From: Clostridium sp. UBA5530
GTDB lineage: Bacteria; Bacillota; Clostridia; Clostridiales; Clostridiaceae
Direction of reading: 5' to 3'
Length of the DNA: 18,018 nucleotides
NCBI GenBank assembly: GCA_002423705.1
Contig: DINW01000017.1
Span: forward strand, 10,071 to 28,088
Below, one piece after another: positions 1 through 7,139 of the stretch. The number at the start of each line of letters is the position of its first letter. Position 1 is the stretch's first letter. The notes beneath the pieces were generated by a model, which saw only the letters and a program-made list of their open reading frames with translations, ran no database searches and was not told the DNA's origin. Made by a program: the position numbers and the translations under genes.

Positions 1-829
1 CATTAAATAGCAAAACCATTATCATGAGTACAGCTGCAGATTTATTTGCTATAGCTGCTGCATCTGGAAGATTTGCTTCAGAATTTAGCTTCCAAATATA
101 TACTGACAATGTCTCTGCTGGTCTAAATATATTAAATGGATTTGCTTTACTAGTTATTGAAGCTGAAAGTCTCAAAGCTGGAGCACTCATTCCAGATGTA
201 TATAAAAGGGCGGCTGCTTCTCCAAATATTCTTCCTGCTGCCAATATTATTCCCGTTAAAATTTGTGGAAAAGCTGCTGGCAATATTACCTTTACTATGG
301 TTTGCCATTTGGTAGCACCTAATCCTAAGCTGGCTTCACTATATTTCAATGATGCATCTTTTATTGCTACTTCACTAACCCTAGTTAAGGATGGTAGATT
401 TAATATAGTTATGGCTAAGGCTCCGCCTATTAGTGTGAATCCAAAACCAGTACCGTTTACAAAAATCAACAATCCAAAAAGTCCTACTACAATGGATGGC
501 AGTGAAGCCATAGTTTCTATACATAATCTAATTATATTTAAAAATTTTCCTTCTTTAGCATACTGAGCTAAATAAATACCAGCTCCTATACCTAAAGGCG
601 TGCTTATTGCTAAGGTTAACACTAACATATAGAAGGAATTAAATAGTTGTCTTCCGATTCCACCCCCCGGTTCTCCTAATTTAGGAGCTCCAAAAAGAAA
701 CTTCATATCTAAAAATCCCCATCCTCTATATATAATTATACCAATAAGTAATGCCAATATACCAACTACTATAAATGAAATGATATAGAGAATAATTGTC
801 CATAGCCTATCAACGGTTTTAGCATTCAT
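1..829 (-). CDS. pstA: Phosphate ABC transporter permease PstA (3' end cut by window edge)
   Basis: Membrane permease of the high-affinity phosphate importer, pairing with PstC to form the channel driven by PstB. My translation of the minus strand is open from an ATG at 829 to the window edge, giving 276 residues; the family is usually about 280-295, so only the last codons are missing. It begins MNAKTVDRLWTII and is rich in hydrophobic segments. The second half carries a textbook permease cytoplasmic (EAA) loop, EASLGLGATKWQTIVKVILP, followed by a GRIFGEAAALLYTSG segment typical of PstA. The ATG overlaps the TAA stop of pstC by one base (TAATG), so the two are translationally coupled. A plus-strand open frame over 24-566 is only the shadow of this gene. 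pstB and phoU would be expected beyond the left edge (inference). Confidence 0.95.
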   Translation of the reverse strand, partial: MNAKTVDRLWTIILYIISFIVVGILALLIGIIIYRGWGFLDMKFLFGAPKLGEPGGGIGRQLFNSFYMLVLTLAISTPLGIGAGIYLAQYAKEGKFLNIIRLCIETMASLPSIVVGLFGLLIFVNGTGFGFTLIGGALAITILNLPSLTRVSEVAIKDASLKYSEASLGLGATKWQTIVKVILPAAFPQILTGIILAAGRIFGEAAALLYTSGMSAPALRLSASITSKANPFNIFRPAETLSVYIWKLNSEANLPDAAAIANKSAAVLMIMVLLFN

Positions 830-1722
830 TATTTAACCTCACCTCTTTTTCCAATAAATCTAATTATTATTATAAATATAAATGATATAAGAAGTAATAA
901 TGAGGCTAATGTCCACAAAGCATTATTCCACTGACTGCCTGTAGCAGTGTTTGCCATTTCCATGGTTAGTATTCCTGTTAAAGTTGATGTTATATCTGTA
1001 ATACTCGAAGGGAATTTCACAGAGTTTCCTATAACCATCTGAACTGCTAAAGCCTCTCCAAAAGCTCTAGCTATACCTAAAACTATTGCTGTAAGTATTC
1101 CACTTCTAGCACTAGGTAAAATAACTTTACTTATGGTTTGCCATCTTGTAGCTCCTAAACCATAGGATGCCTCCACATATTCATGTGGTATCACCGCCAA
1201 GGAATCTGATGTTATACTAGCTATAGTTGGTAATGTCATTATACTAAGAACCAATATGCCCGCTAAAAGGCTAAAGCCTAACCCACCAACTGTATTTTTT
1301 AAAAGAGGAACCAAGAAGCTTATTCCAATCCAACCATAAACCACTGATGGTATTCCTACAAAAAGCTCTAGTGCAGGTTTAATTATCCTATCTCCTAGTT
1401 TATTAGAAATAAAGTTTATAAATATTGCTAGGGCTATGGCTATAGGTGCACTTATTACTATAGCACCTATAGATACTAGGGTAGACCCTACTATAAATAC
1501 AAGAGCTCCAAACTTAGCTGGTTCACCAGATGGATCCCAGCTTTTAGTGAATAAAAACTCTCTAATGCTTATAGATCCATCTGCTATACTTGAAATTCCC
1601 TTTGAAAATACAAATATTAAAATAGCTAAAGTTAATACCACAATCAATAAACCACAGAAGGTGGCATAGGTTCTTCCTAAATATTCATTTTTTATTTTTA
1701 AAGCAATATTTTTTTTGCTCAT
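829..1722 (-). CDS. pstC: Phosphate ABC transporter permease PstC
   Basis: Inner-membrane permease partner of PstA in the Pst phosphate importer. The 297-residue product has the family length, a first membrane segment at about residues 15-40, and about five more hydrophobic stretches. The EAA loop is near residues 182-204 (EASYGLGATRWQTISKVILP), followed by a GIARAFGEALAVQMVIGN segment typical of PstC. The start ATG is preceded by AAAGGTGG at a good distance. It lies 76 bp downstream of pstS, separated by a strong hairpin, and overlaps pstA by one base at its stop codon. Expression should follow pstS under PhoP control, reduced by the intervening hairpin (inference). Confidence 0.96.
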   Translation of the reverse strand: MSKKNIALKIKNEYLGRTYATFCGLLIVVLTLAILIFVFSKGISSIADGSISIREFLFTKSWDPSGEPAKFGALVFIVGSTLVSIGAIVISAPIAIALAIFINFISNKLGDRIIKPALELFVGIPSVVYGWIGISFLVPLLKNTVGGLGFSLLAGILVLSIMTLPTIASITSDSLAVIPHEYVEASYGLGATRWQTISKVILPSARSGILTAIVLGIARAFGEALAVQMVIGNSVKFPSSITDITSTLTGILTMEMANTATGSQWNNALWTLASLLLLISFIFIIIIRFIGKRGEVK

Positions 1723-1763
1723 ATCTTTCCACCTTTACTGAATATTAGTTTCACTTGATACAC

Positions 1764-1797
1764 TTTAAATAGGCTGGCTATGGCCAGCCTATTTAAA
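1764..1797 (-). other. Perfect 15-bp intercistronic hairpin between pstS and pstC
   Basis: Arms TTTAAATAGGCTGGC (1764-1778) and GCCAGCCTATTTAAA (1783-1797) are perfectly complementary around the loop TATG, starting one base after the pstS stop. No U-run follows on the minus strand. It is therefore better read as an mRNA-stabilising or attenuating structure that lets pstS be expressed above pstCA than as a full terminator. Confidence 0.8.
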
Positions 1798-1798
1798 A

Positions 1799-2671
1799 TT
1801 ATTTAAAATCGCTCATTGGAATATATCCTTCTGATATTATAGTTTCTTTATTTTCTTCACTTTTTATATAATCTATAAATACTTTTACTTCTGCTTTTGG
1901 CTCTCCTTTAGTTATCATATACTCATAGGCCCAGAATGGATATTTCTTAGCTACTATATTTTCCTTAGTTGGCTCTACTCCATCAATTTTTAATAGCTTT
2001 AACCCTTCCTTTTCCTTATCATTTCTTAGGTTTGATAAAGCTACATAGGATATGGCACCGCTAGTTTCTTGAACAGTTTTCTTTGCTGCTGATGTAGAAT
2101 CTTGGGTTAGTCCTAGTCCTTCTTTTTCATCCTTGTCTTTTAATATGGTATTTTTGAAAGTGGCTCTAGTTCCTGAAGATTTTGGTCTGTTTACCACATG
2201 GATTGGAAGATCTTTTCCACCAACCTCTTTCCAGTTAGTTATGTTTCCTGTAAATATGTTTTGTATTTGTTCTACGGTTAGAGTATCTACTGTAATATCC
2301 TTATTCATAACTAATGCAAATCCTATACCACACACCTTAGTATCTACTAATTCTTTAAGCAAAGCTTCATCTGTTATCTTAGTTTTAGATTCAACATCAG
2401 AGTTACCAATTTGTACATTTCCTTGAGAAACTTGGGTTATTCCAACACCGCTACCTCCACCTTGTACATTTACAGTTACATCTGGATACTTATCCATAAA
2501 CTTTTTTGCTCCTTGTTCTGCTAGAGGAGCTAATGCTGTTGACCCAACTGCTAATATTTCTCCTGATAGCTTTTCTGAAGATGATGCTTCTTCTTTTCCA
2601 CAAGCTAGCAATGTACTTCCAAGAGCTAAAGTAGTTATCATAACACATAGTCTTTTAATATTCTTATTCAT
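1799..2671 (-). CDS. pstS: Phosphate-binding lipoprotein PstS
   Basis: Extracytoplasmic phosphate receptor that delivers phosphate to PstCA. It has a lipoprotein signal peptide: basic MNKNIKR, a hydrophobic stretch, and the lipobox LLAC with Cys24 as the lipidated residue, followed by a polar, acidic linker. The mature part shows PstS hallmarks: GSTALAPLAEQGAKKF near residue 43, GGGSGVGITQVSQG near 71, and a SSGTRATF phosphate-loop segment near 165. At 290 residues it is a normal length. The start ATG has GGAGGAAATTTAA upstream. It is first in the pst operon, preceded by a PhoP-type repeat array and followed by the hairpin at 1764-1797. Confidence 0.96.
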   Translation of the reverse strand: MNKNIKRLCVMITTLALGSTLLACGKEEASSSEKLSGEILAVGSTALAPLAEQGAKKFMDKYPDVTVNVQGGGSGVGITQVSQGNVQIGNSDVESKTKITDEALLKELVDTKVCGIGFALVMNKDITVDTLTVEQIQNIFTGNITNWKEVGGKDLPIHVVNRPKSSGTRATFKNTILKDKDEKEGLGLTQDSTSAAKKTVQETSGAISYVALSNLRNDKEKEGLKLLKIDGVEPTKENIVAKKYPFWAYEYMITKGEPKAEVKVFIDYIKSEENKETIISEGYIPMSDFK

Positions 2672-2726
2672 TTAAATTTCCTCCACAATTTTATTTATTC
2701 TTTATTGTTTACAATTTATATTATGT

Positions 2727-2793
2727 ACTATACGAGTTAAGGCAATATTATTGTAAAGTTAAAGAAAGTTAACATATATTAACCTTAGGTTAA
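2727..2793 (-). promoter_or_regulatory. pst promoter with a PhoP direct-repeat array
   Basis: On the minus strand four TTAA-type half-sites lie on one helical face: TTAACC (2788-2793), TTAATA (2777-2782), TTAACT (2767-2772) and TTAACT (2757-2762), spaced 11, 10 and 10 bp. A fifth TTAACT (2735-2740) lies exactly 22 bp further. A -10-like TATAGT is at 2727-2732 with no good -35, as expected for an activated promoter. This matches the known PhoP-box arrangement of Firmicutes (TTAACA-like repeats about 11 bp apart). It precedes pstS, the classic PhoP target, and PhoP is encoded nearby. Confidence 0.8.
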
Positions 2794-2820
2794 GTATCTT
2801 TGAAAATTATCACTAATTAA

Positions 2821-2837
2821 GTTTAACAATACGTTAA
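2821..2837 (-). promoter_or_regulatory. Second, distal pair of PhoP-like half-sites
   Basis: TTAACG (2832-2837) and TTAAAC (2821-2826) on the minus strand are 11 bp apart, the same spacing as in the proximal array about 30 bp downstream. This could be an auxiliary PhoP site or chance in AT-rich DNA. Confidence 0.35.
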
Positions 2838-2844
2838 AACAAAC

Positions 2845-2886
2845 AAAAAAACCTTGCCTATCCAATTAAGGTTAGCTAAGGTTTTT
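2845..2886 (-). terminator. Rho-independent terminator after phoR
   Basis: Minus-strand AAAAACCTT at the 5' side pairs with AAGGTTTTTTT at the 3' side, with further partial pairing inside (CTAACC against GGATAG) and a seven-T tail. It ends the phoPR transcript before the pst promoter and also has a run of T on the plus strand. Confidence 0.75.
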
Positions 2887-2917
2887 ATGATTTACTATTA
2901 AATTATAAATATACTGC

Positions 2918-4618
2918 CTATTCCAAGGGCAAGGTTATTATGAACTCACTACCTTTGCCTAGTTTACTAATTATATCTATTTCTCCTTTAAACTCTATTA
3001 CTATATGCTTAACAATTGCTAGACCTAGTCCTGTTCCTCCTGCCGCCCTTGATCTGGCTTTATCAACTCTGTAAAATCTTTCAAATAGTCTTGGTATATG
3101 CTCCTCAGGTATACCTACACCCTCATCTTTAACTTTTACAACAGCCTTCTCTCCGCTCTTCTCATAGCTTACCCATACTTTAGAATCCCTATCTGAGTAT
3201 TTTATAGCATTATCTATGAGGTTTATCATCATTTGCTTAAATCTATCTTTACTTCCATAGATAAACATATCTTCTTTCCCAATGTTTATTATATCAATAT
3301 TTTTCTTCAAGGCACTAGTTCCCATTAAATAGCATATATTGTTTAATTCTTCCTTTATATTAATTCTTTCAAATATTTCTTCCTTCCTCTGTTCTATATT
3401 TGATAAAGTCAAAATATCATCTATTAACCTAGTAAGCCTTTCAGCTTCATCATTTATTATGTTTAAAAATTTGTCTTTATTTTTTTCATCCTCAACATAT
3501 TTTAAAGTTTCAGCAAAACCTTTAATGGAGGTAAGAGGGGTTTTAAGTTCATGGGATACATTGGCTACAAACTCTGACCTCATATTTTCTAATCTTTTTA
3601 TATCTGTAATATCTTGAACCACAGCAACGGTTCCTATTAGTATATTCCCACTTATTATATCTGTGGTTCTTATTCTCAAAATTCTCTCCTTAGGCCATAA
3701 AATCTTTATTTCTCTGCAAATATCTGTATCATTAGCAAATATACCTTCCATTTCAAAGTCTCTTATATGATCCATAAGGTTTTCCCCTATGATATCATGA
3801 TTTATACCAAATATCTCATTAGCATATGGATTCATCATGATTATTTTATGGTTTTTGTCCACTGCCACAACTCCACTATCCATGCTTTTTAATATAGCTT
3901 CCAATCTATTTTGCTTATCTGTCAAGTCTTGCAATGTGGACTGGAGTTTATCTGCCATATCATTAAAGGTATCTCCTAGCTTTCCAATCTCATCATTAGA
4001 TGAAATTTTAACTCTTCTATTAAGTTCCCCTTTAGCAATCCTAGAAGTTACAAACTGTAATTCTTTAATTGGTTTTACTATTATATGACTAAGTTTAGAA
4101 GAGAAAATTATAGCCATAAAAATAACTAATAATACAGCTCCAAAGTAATATTTTTCAAATGGACTTTTTAGTATAGATACATTATCCATTTCTATAGCTG
4201 ATCTAACAATACCCCCATTATCCATTTTAGTAGCATAATATACCATGTTTTTACCTATGGTATCGCTAAATCTTATACTACTTCCATCTCCTTTTTCATT
4301 GGCTTCAATTATTTCTTTTCTATCTTTGTGGCTACTCATTTCCTTGGGATCTTTTAAACTATCAAAAATGACTTGCCCATCATTCTCCATATAGGTAATT
4401 CTTATCTTGGAATTTTTATATACATTATCTATTAATTTTACTTTATTTAGTTCTTTATTACTATTAATATTTTCTATGAGTATTTTATTATTCATCATAA
4501 GATCATGTTTAGAATTCTCTATATATTGATAATTGAATATAACCATAAAAAGACTACCCACTATAAGTAGACTTATAATTATAGTACTTAAAATAGATAT
4601 TAATATCTTCTTTTTCAT
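2918..4618 (-). CDS. phoR: Phosphate-responsive sensor histidine kinase PhoR
   Basis: Membrane kinase that phosphorylates PhoP under phosphate limitation. I choose the ATG at 4618 (MKKKILISIL), which follows GGTGATTAAC and lies two bases after the phoP stop. An in-frame ATG at 4648 would add 10 residues overlapping phoP and has no better ribosome binding site. With the 4618 start (566 aa) the order is membrane helix about 5-28, extracytoplasmic sensor about 30-158, membrane helix about 160-178, HAMP about 180-230, PAS about 237-340, and HisKA with the phospho-acceptor His356 in SHELKTPLTSIKG. The HATPase domain has an N box (NLIDNAIKYS, about 466-475), a G1 box (DEGVGIPEEH, about 498) and GGTGLGLAIVKH (about 527-538). 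Assignment as PhoR rather than another PAS-HAMP kinase rests on pairing with PhoP and the pst operon. Confidence 0.9.
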   Translation of the reverse strand: MKKKILISILSTIIISLLIVGSLFMVIFNYQYIENSKHDLMMNNKILIENINSNKELNKVKLIDNVYKNSKIRITYMENDGQVIFDSLKDPKEMSSHKDRKEIIEANEKGDGSSIRFSDTIGKNMVYYATKMDNGGIVRSAIEMDNVSILKSPFEKYYFGAVLLVIFMAIIFSSKLSHIIVKPIKELQFVTSRIAKGELNRRVKISSNDEIGKLGDTFNDMADKLQSTLQDLTDKQNRLEAILKSMDSGVVAVDKNHKIIMMNPYANEIFGINHDIIGENLMDHIRDFEMEGIFANDTDICREIKILWPKERILRIRTTDIISGNILIGTVAVVQDITDIKRLENMRSEFVANVSHELKTPLTSIKGFAETLKYVEDEKNKDKFLNIINDEAERLTRLIDDILTLSNIEQRKEEIFERINIKEELNNICYLMGTSALKKNIDIINIGKEDMFIYGSKDRFKQMMINLIDNAIKYSDRDSKVWVSYEKSGEKAVVKVKDEGVGIPEEHIPRLFERFYRVDKARSRAAGGTGLGLAIVKHIVIEFKGEIDIISKLGKGSEFIITLPLE

Positions 4619-4619
4619 G

Positions 4620-5315
4620 TTAATCACCATTATTAAACCTATATCCAATTCCTCTAACGGTTTCTACATACTTAGGGTTCTTATCATCATCCTCTATTTT
4701 TTGTCTTAAATGTCTGATATGAACATCTACAGTTCTTGTTTCCCCTATATATTCATATCCCCATATCTTGTCTAATAAGAAGTCTCTAGTCATTACTCTT
4801 CCTTTATTTTTCACAAGAATCTCTAAAAGTTCAAATTCTTTTAATGTGAGATCTAATTTATCTCCATCTTTCAAAATCTCATGCTTAGTAAAATCTATGG
4901 ATATATTACCAAAATTATAAGTATGATCCACGAAAGTAACATTGGTTCTTCTAAGAAGTGCCTTGACTCTTGCTACTAATTCTCTTACTGAAAATGGCTT
5001 TGTTATATAGTCATCAGCCCCTAGTTCTAAGCCTAAAATCTTATCTAGCTCCTCTCCCTTTGCGGTAGTCATTATTACTGGAGTATTAGATATGGCATTG
5101 TCCTTTCTTATTTCTTTACAAACATCATATCCATCCATACCTGGTAACATGATATCTAGAAGGACTAACCTAGGTTTTTCTTCTCTAATAGCTTTTAATG
5201 CATCCTGACCATTGGAAGCTGTCATAGTTTTAAAGCCCGCATTTTCTAGGTTAAATTTGATAAGCTCTAAAATATGCTCTTCATCATCTACAATTAAAAT
5301 TTTTTCATCCTTCAC
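4620..5315 (-). CDS. phoP: OmpR/PhoB-family response regulator PhoP
   Basis: DNA-binding regulator of the phosphate regulon. The receiver domain (about 1-120) has the acidic pair Asp10/Asp11, phospho-acceptor Asp54 in LVLLDIMLPGMDG, Thr84, and Lys106 in ITKPF. The C-terminal winged helix (about 130-231) ends with the recognition segment TRTVDVHIRHLRQKIEDD and the typical VRGIGYRF finish. The start is GTG at 5315, supported by GGGAGG nine bases upstream; the nearer ATG opens a frame that stops at once. At 231 aa it has the family length. It lies 23 bp after pgeF and 2 bp before phoR, so a pgeF-phoP-phoR unit is likely. Its targets should include the repeat array at 2727-2793. Confidence 0.94.
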   Translation of the reverse strand: MKDEKILIVDDEEHILELIKFNLENAGFKTMTASNGQDALKAIREEKPRLVLLDIMLPGMDGYDVCKEIRKDNAISNTPVIMTTAKGEELDKILGLELGADDYITKPFSVRELVARVKALLRRTNVTFVDHTYNFGNISIDFTKHEILKDGDKLDLTLKEFELLEILVKNKGRVMTRDFLLDKIWGYEYIGETRTVDVHIRHLRQKIEDDDKNPKYVETVRGIGYRFNNGD

Positions 5316-5338
5316 TTACTTCATCCTCCCTTATGTTA

Positions 5339-6046
5339 CTATTTCATATATATAAAAGAAATCATTCTTCCACTTTTTTCTCCATCTCTTCTATATGAAT
5401 GAAATCTTATATCTTTATTACAAAAAGTACATAAATCCAAAGATACTATATTTTCTTTTTTTATTGCTTCTTTTAATGCCTCTATTATTATGCATTGTTT
5501 CATATCTAGATTTCTATCTTTAAATATATGTTTTTTGTTAAACATAATATTATTTTGAAACTGTTCTTTTACTTCTTCTCCTATCTCATAACAGCAACTT
5601 TTATTATGTGGTCCTATTAAAACTTTCATATCTTCTATATTTCCACCCAATGTTTTAAATTCATCAATGGCTTTTTTAAATATATTGTTTAAAGTTCCTT
5701 TCCATCCACTATGTATTGCTGCGATAAAATTATACCTTTCACTATACAAAATTATAGGAACACAGTCTGCAGTAAATACACCTATTGCTATATTTTCTTT
5801 AAATGTATATAATCCATCCCCCTCTTCTTCTCTTAGGTCCATATCAAATATTTTTGTGCTATGAATTTGCTTTAAATAAATTATATCCTTAACTTTATAC
5901 CATTCCTTTAATTTATTTATATTTTCCTTGAAGGTTTCTTTTTTTAAGTTTAAATCAAAATTATTTTCTCCTGTGGTAAATACAGCCTTTGCTCCGCCTA
6001 AATCAATCTCTATTACCTTTACTCCATCTAATATGGTTCTTAACAT
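5339..6046 (-). CDS. pgeF: Multicopper-type laccase-domain protein PgeF (YfiH/YlmD family; peptidoglycan editing factor or purine nucleoside phosphorylase)
   Basis: Cytoplasmic metal-binding enzyme of the YfiH/YlmD/LACC1 family. Members phosphorolyse or deaminate purine nucleosides, and the E. coli member corrects mis-incorporated amino acids in peptidoglycan precursors. The metal-site residues are visible: His62 in LKQIHS, Cys95 in FTADCVP and His112 in IHSGWKG. Other family landmarks are IGPHNKSCCYEIG (about 144-156) and the C-terminal HSYRRDGEKSGRM. At 235 aa it is slightly short for the family but complete. The ATG at 6046 has AAAGGAGATAAGAT upstream. It sits between nrdR and phoP; in many Firmicutes this gene lies in the ylm or sporulation-sigma neighbourhood, consistent with sigE-sigG close by. 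The physiological substrate cannot be told from sequence. Confidence 0.9.
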   Translation of the reverse strand: MLRTILDGVKVIEIDLGGAKAVFTTGENNFDLNLKKETFKENINKLKEWYKVKDIIYLKQIHSTKIFDMDLREEEGDGLYTFKENIAIGVFTADCVPIILYSERYNFIAAIHSGWKGTLNNIFKKAIDEFKTLGGNIEDMKVLIGPHNKSCCYEIGEEVKEQFQNNIMFNKKHIFKDRNLDMKQCIIIEALKEAIKKENIVSLDLCTFCNKDIRFHSYRRDGEKSGRMISFIYMK

Positions 6047-6090
6047 ATCTTATCTCCTTTATTTTAACATTAATATTACTTCTAAAATTT

Positions 6091-6119
6091 TTTATAAAAA
6101 GCTTTTAACTTGTTTTTAA
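6091..6119 (-). promoter_or_regulatory. Possible promoter and PhoP-like pair upstream of pgeF-phoPR
   Basis: Minus-strand TTAAAA (6114-6119) and TTAAAA (6103-6108) are 11 bp apart, followed by a -10-like TATAAA (6091-6096). PhoP autoregulates phoPR in Bacillus. These half-sites lack the C of the consensus and sit very close to the -10 box, so this is weak. Confidence 0.25.
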
Positions 6120-6141
6120 CAAAAACCAGTTTTTTATATTG

Positions 6142-6175
6142 AATAAGCCAAACTAATTTAATAGCTTGGCTTATT
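6142..6175 (-). terminator. 14-bp hairpin overlapping the nrdR stop codon
   Basis: Arms at 6142-6155 and 6162-6175 pair over 14 bp on the minus strand (one G·U); on the plus strand the same position would be an A·C mismatch, so the structure belongs to the nrdR transcript. The nrdR stop codon lies inside the stem. The tail is only moderately T-rich. Confidence 0.6.
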
Positions 6176-6626
6176 TAGTAGACATTAAATTTTTGATTTC
6201 CTCCATAAAAGTATTTATATCTCTAAATTGTCTATATACCGATGCAAATCTTACATAAGAGACCTCATCTATATCCTTTAACCTATCCATTATCATCTTC
6301 CCTATATCCTCTGACTTTATTTCAGCCACCATATTATTGCTTAGAATTTTTTCTATATCAGTTGCTATAACTTCAATTTGTTTTCTGGAAATAGGTCTTT
6401 TTTGGCAAGCTTTTATTAATCCATTTATGATTTTATCCTTATCAAAATTCTCTCTAGTTAAATCTTTCTTTACAACTAATATAGGTATGTCTTCTATTTT
6501 TTCATAGGTTGTATACCTTTTACCACACTTTAAACATTCTCTTCTTCTTCTAATTGCCATATCATCCTCTGTAGATCTAGAATCTATGACTTTACTTTCA
6601 TCATGTGCACAATATGGACATTTCAT
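6171..6626 (-). CDS. nrdR: Transcriptional repressor NrdR
   Basis: ATP/dATP-sensing zinc-ribbon repressor of ribonucleotide reductase genes. The N-terminal zinc ribbon has Cys3, Cys6, Cys31 and Cys34 (MKCPYCAHDES and CLKCGKRYTTYE), with the family's RRRREC basic patch. An ATP-cone domain follows at about 46-136 (VVKKDLTRENFDKDKIINGL through VRFASVYRQF). At 151 aa it is the usual length. The upstream sequence AAGAGTGTGAAGAA gives only a modest Shine-Dalgarno match. The region just upstream holds two NrdR-box-like palindromes with the family's spacing, suggesting autoregulation. No ribonucleotide reductase genes are in the window. Confidence 0.96.
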   Translation of the reverse strand: MKCPYCAHDESKVIDSRSTEDDMAIRRRRECLKCGKRYTTYEKIEDIPILVVKKDLTRENFDKDKIINGLIKACQKRPISRKQIEVIATDIEKILSNNMVAEIKSEDIGKMIMDRLKDIDEVSYVRFASVYRQFRDINTFMEEIKNLMSTK

Positions 6627-6638
6627 TTCTTCACACTC

Positions 6639-6686
6639 TTTTCTTATATAGTAAATATTATAGATATATTATACTATATATCTTTC
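6639..6686 (-). promoter_or_regulatory. Paired NrdR-box-like sites upstream of nrdR
   Basis: A 9-bp perfect inverted repeat, TATATAGTA (6645-6653) and TACTATATA (6672-6680), is present. Each arm can be read as the core of a degenerate 16-bp NrdR box (known form close to ACACTATATATAGTGT) at 6639-6654 and 6671-6686. The box centres are 32 bp apart, matching the 31-32 bp usual for tandem NrdR boxes. The DNA here is nearly pure A/T, so chance similarity is a real risk. Confidence 0.4.
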
Positions 6687-6692
6687 AATTTT

Positions 6693-6956
6693 CTATTGTT
6701 CTTCATTAATATTTTTAATATAGTTTACCAATATAACATCTACTCCTATTTTTATAACATTTTCCCATGGTATTTCTCGCATGGTTCCCTTCCCAAACCA
6801 TGATATCTTTTCCTCAGGCAATAGCATAGCTATGATTTTTGATTTTTCACAATCTACCTTTAAATCCTTTATGTAGCCTAATTTTATTCCCATATTTACA
6901 TCTATTATTTCCATGGTCTTTATATGATTTAATGAATGCATACTATTTATATCCAC
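6693..6956 (-). CDS. YlmC/YmxH-family (PRC-barrel-like) sporulation-associated protein
   Basis: Small soluble protein of the YlmC/YmxH family, found beside sporulation genes in Firmicutes; its molecular function is not established. Its core reads EIIDVNMGIKLGYIKDLKVD, followed by KIIAMLLPEE and EIPWENVIKIGVDVILV, the usual beta-rich PRC-barrel pattern. The longest open frame begins at 7073, but its first 39 residues are lysine/tyrosine-rich and unlike the family. A GTG at 6956 is preceded by AAAGGAGAGGTTACT, a strong ribosome binding site, and gives 87 residues, the normal family length. I therefore take the GTG as the true start. It lies downstream of sigG, past a hairpin and RNA copy A. Confidence 0.82.
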   Translation of the reverse strand: MDINSMHSLNHIKTMEIIDVNMGIKLGYIKDLKVDCEKSKIIAMLLPEEKISWFGKGTMREIPWENVIKIGVDVILVNYIKNINEEQ

Positions 6957-6995
6957 AGTAACCTCTCCTTTAAATGTTCTCATAAAAATATATGT

Positions 6996-7015
6996 GTATT
7001 TATATATATAAATAC
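6996..7015. repeat. Perfect 20-bp AT palindrome upstream of the YmxH-like gene
   Basis: GTATTTATATATATAAATAC equals its own reverse complement. It lies 40 bp upstream of the chosen GTG start. It could be an operator, or part of a sporulation-type promoter (GTATT, 16 bp, CATATAT can be traced on the minus strand through this site). Low-complexity AT sequence makes chance likely. Confidence 0.35.
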
Positions 7016-7075
7016 CTATTTTAACTGTAGATTTTTTATTACTTTTGTACTCTCTTGTAAAGTCTTTTAGCAAGA

Positions 7076-7122
7076 AATATAACCTTCAGATAAGGTTTTA
7101 CACCTTATTTGAAGGTTATATT
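7076..7122. terminator. 20-bp-arm hairpin between RNA copy A and the YmxH-like gene
   Basis: Arms 7076-7095 and 7103-7122 pair over 20 bp around a 7-nt loop. On the plus strand all 20 pairs form with one G·U; on the minus strand the same position is a C·A mismatch. The minus strand has the better T-rich tail (TTATATTTCTTG), so it may end the sigG transcript despite the mismatch. Confidence 0.55.
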
Positions 7123-7139
7123 AAACTTTACAGTTTATA

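Noticed and set aside
24..566. Plus-strand open frame of 180 codons
   Set aside because: It is the reverse shadow of pstA, whose minus-strand translation is clear and runs through the whole stretch.
6996..7015. AT palindrome as a firm operator
   Set aside because: TA-repeat composition makes a perfect palindrome easy to reach by chance; kept only as a low-confidence repeat.
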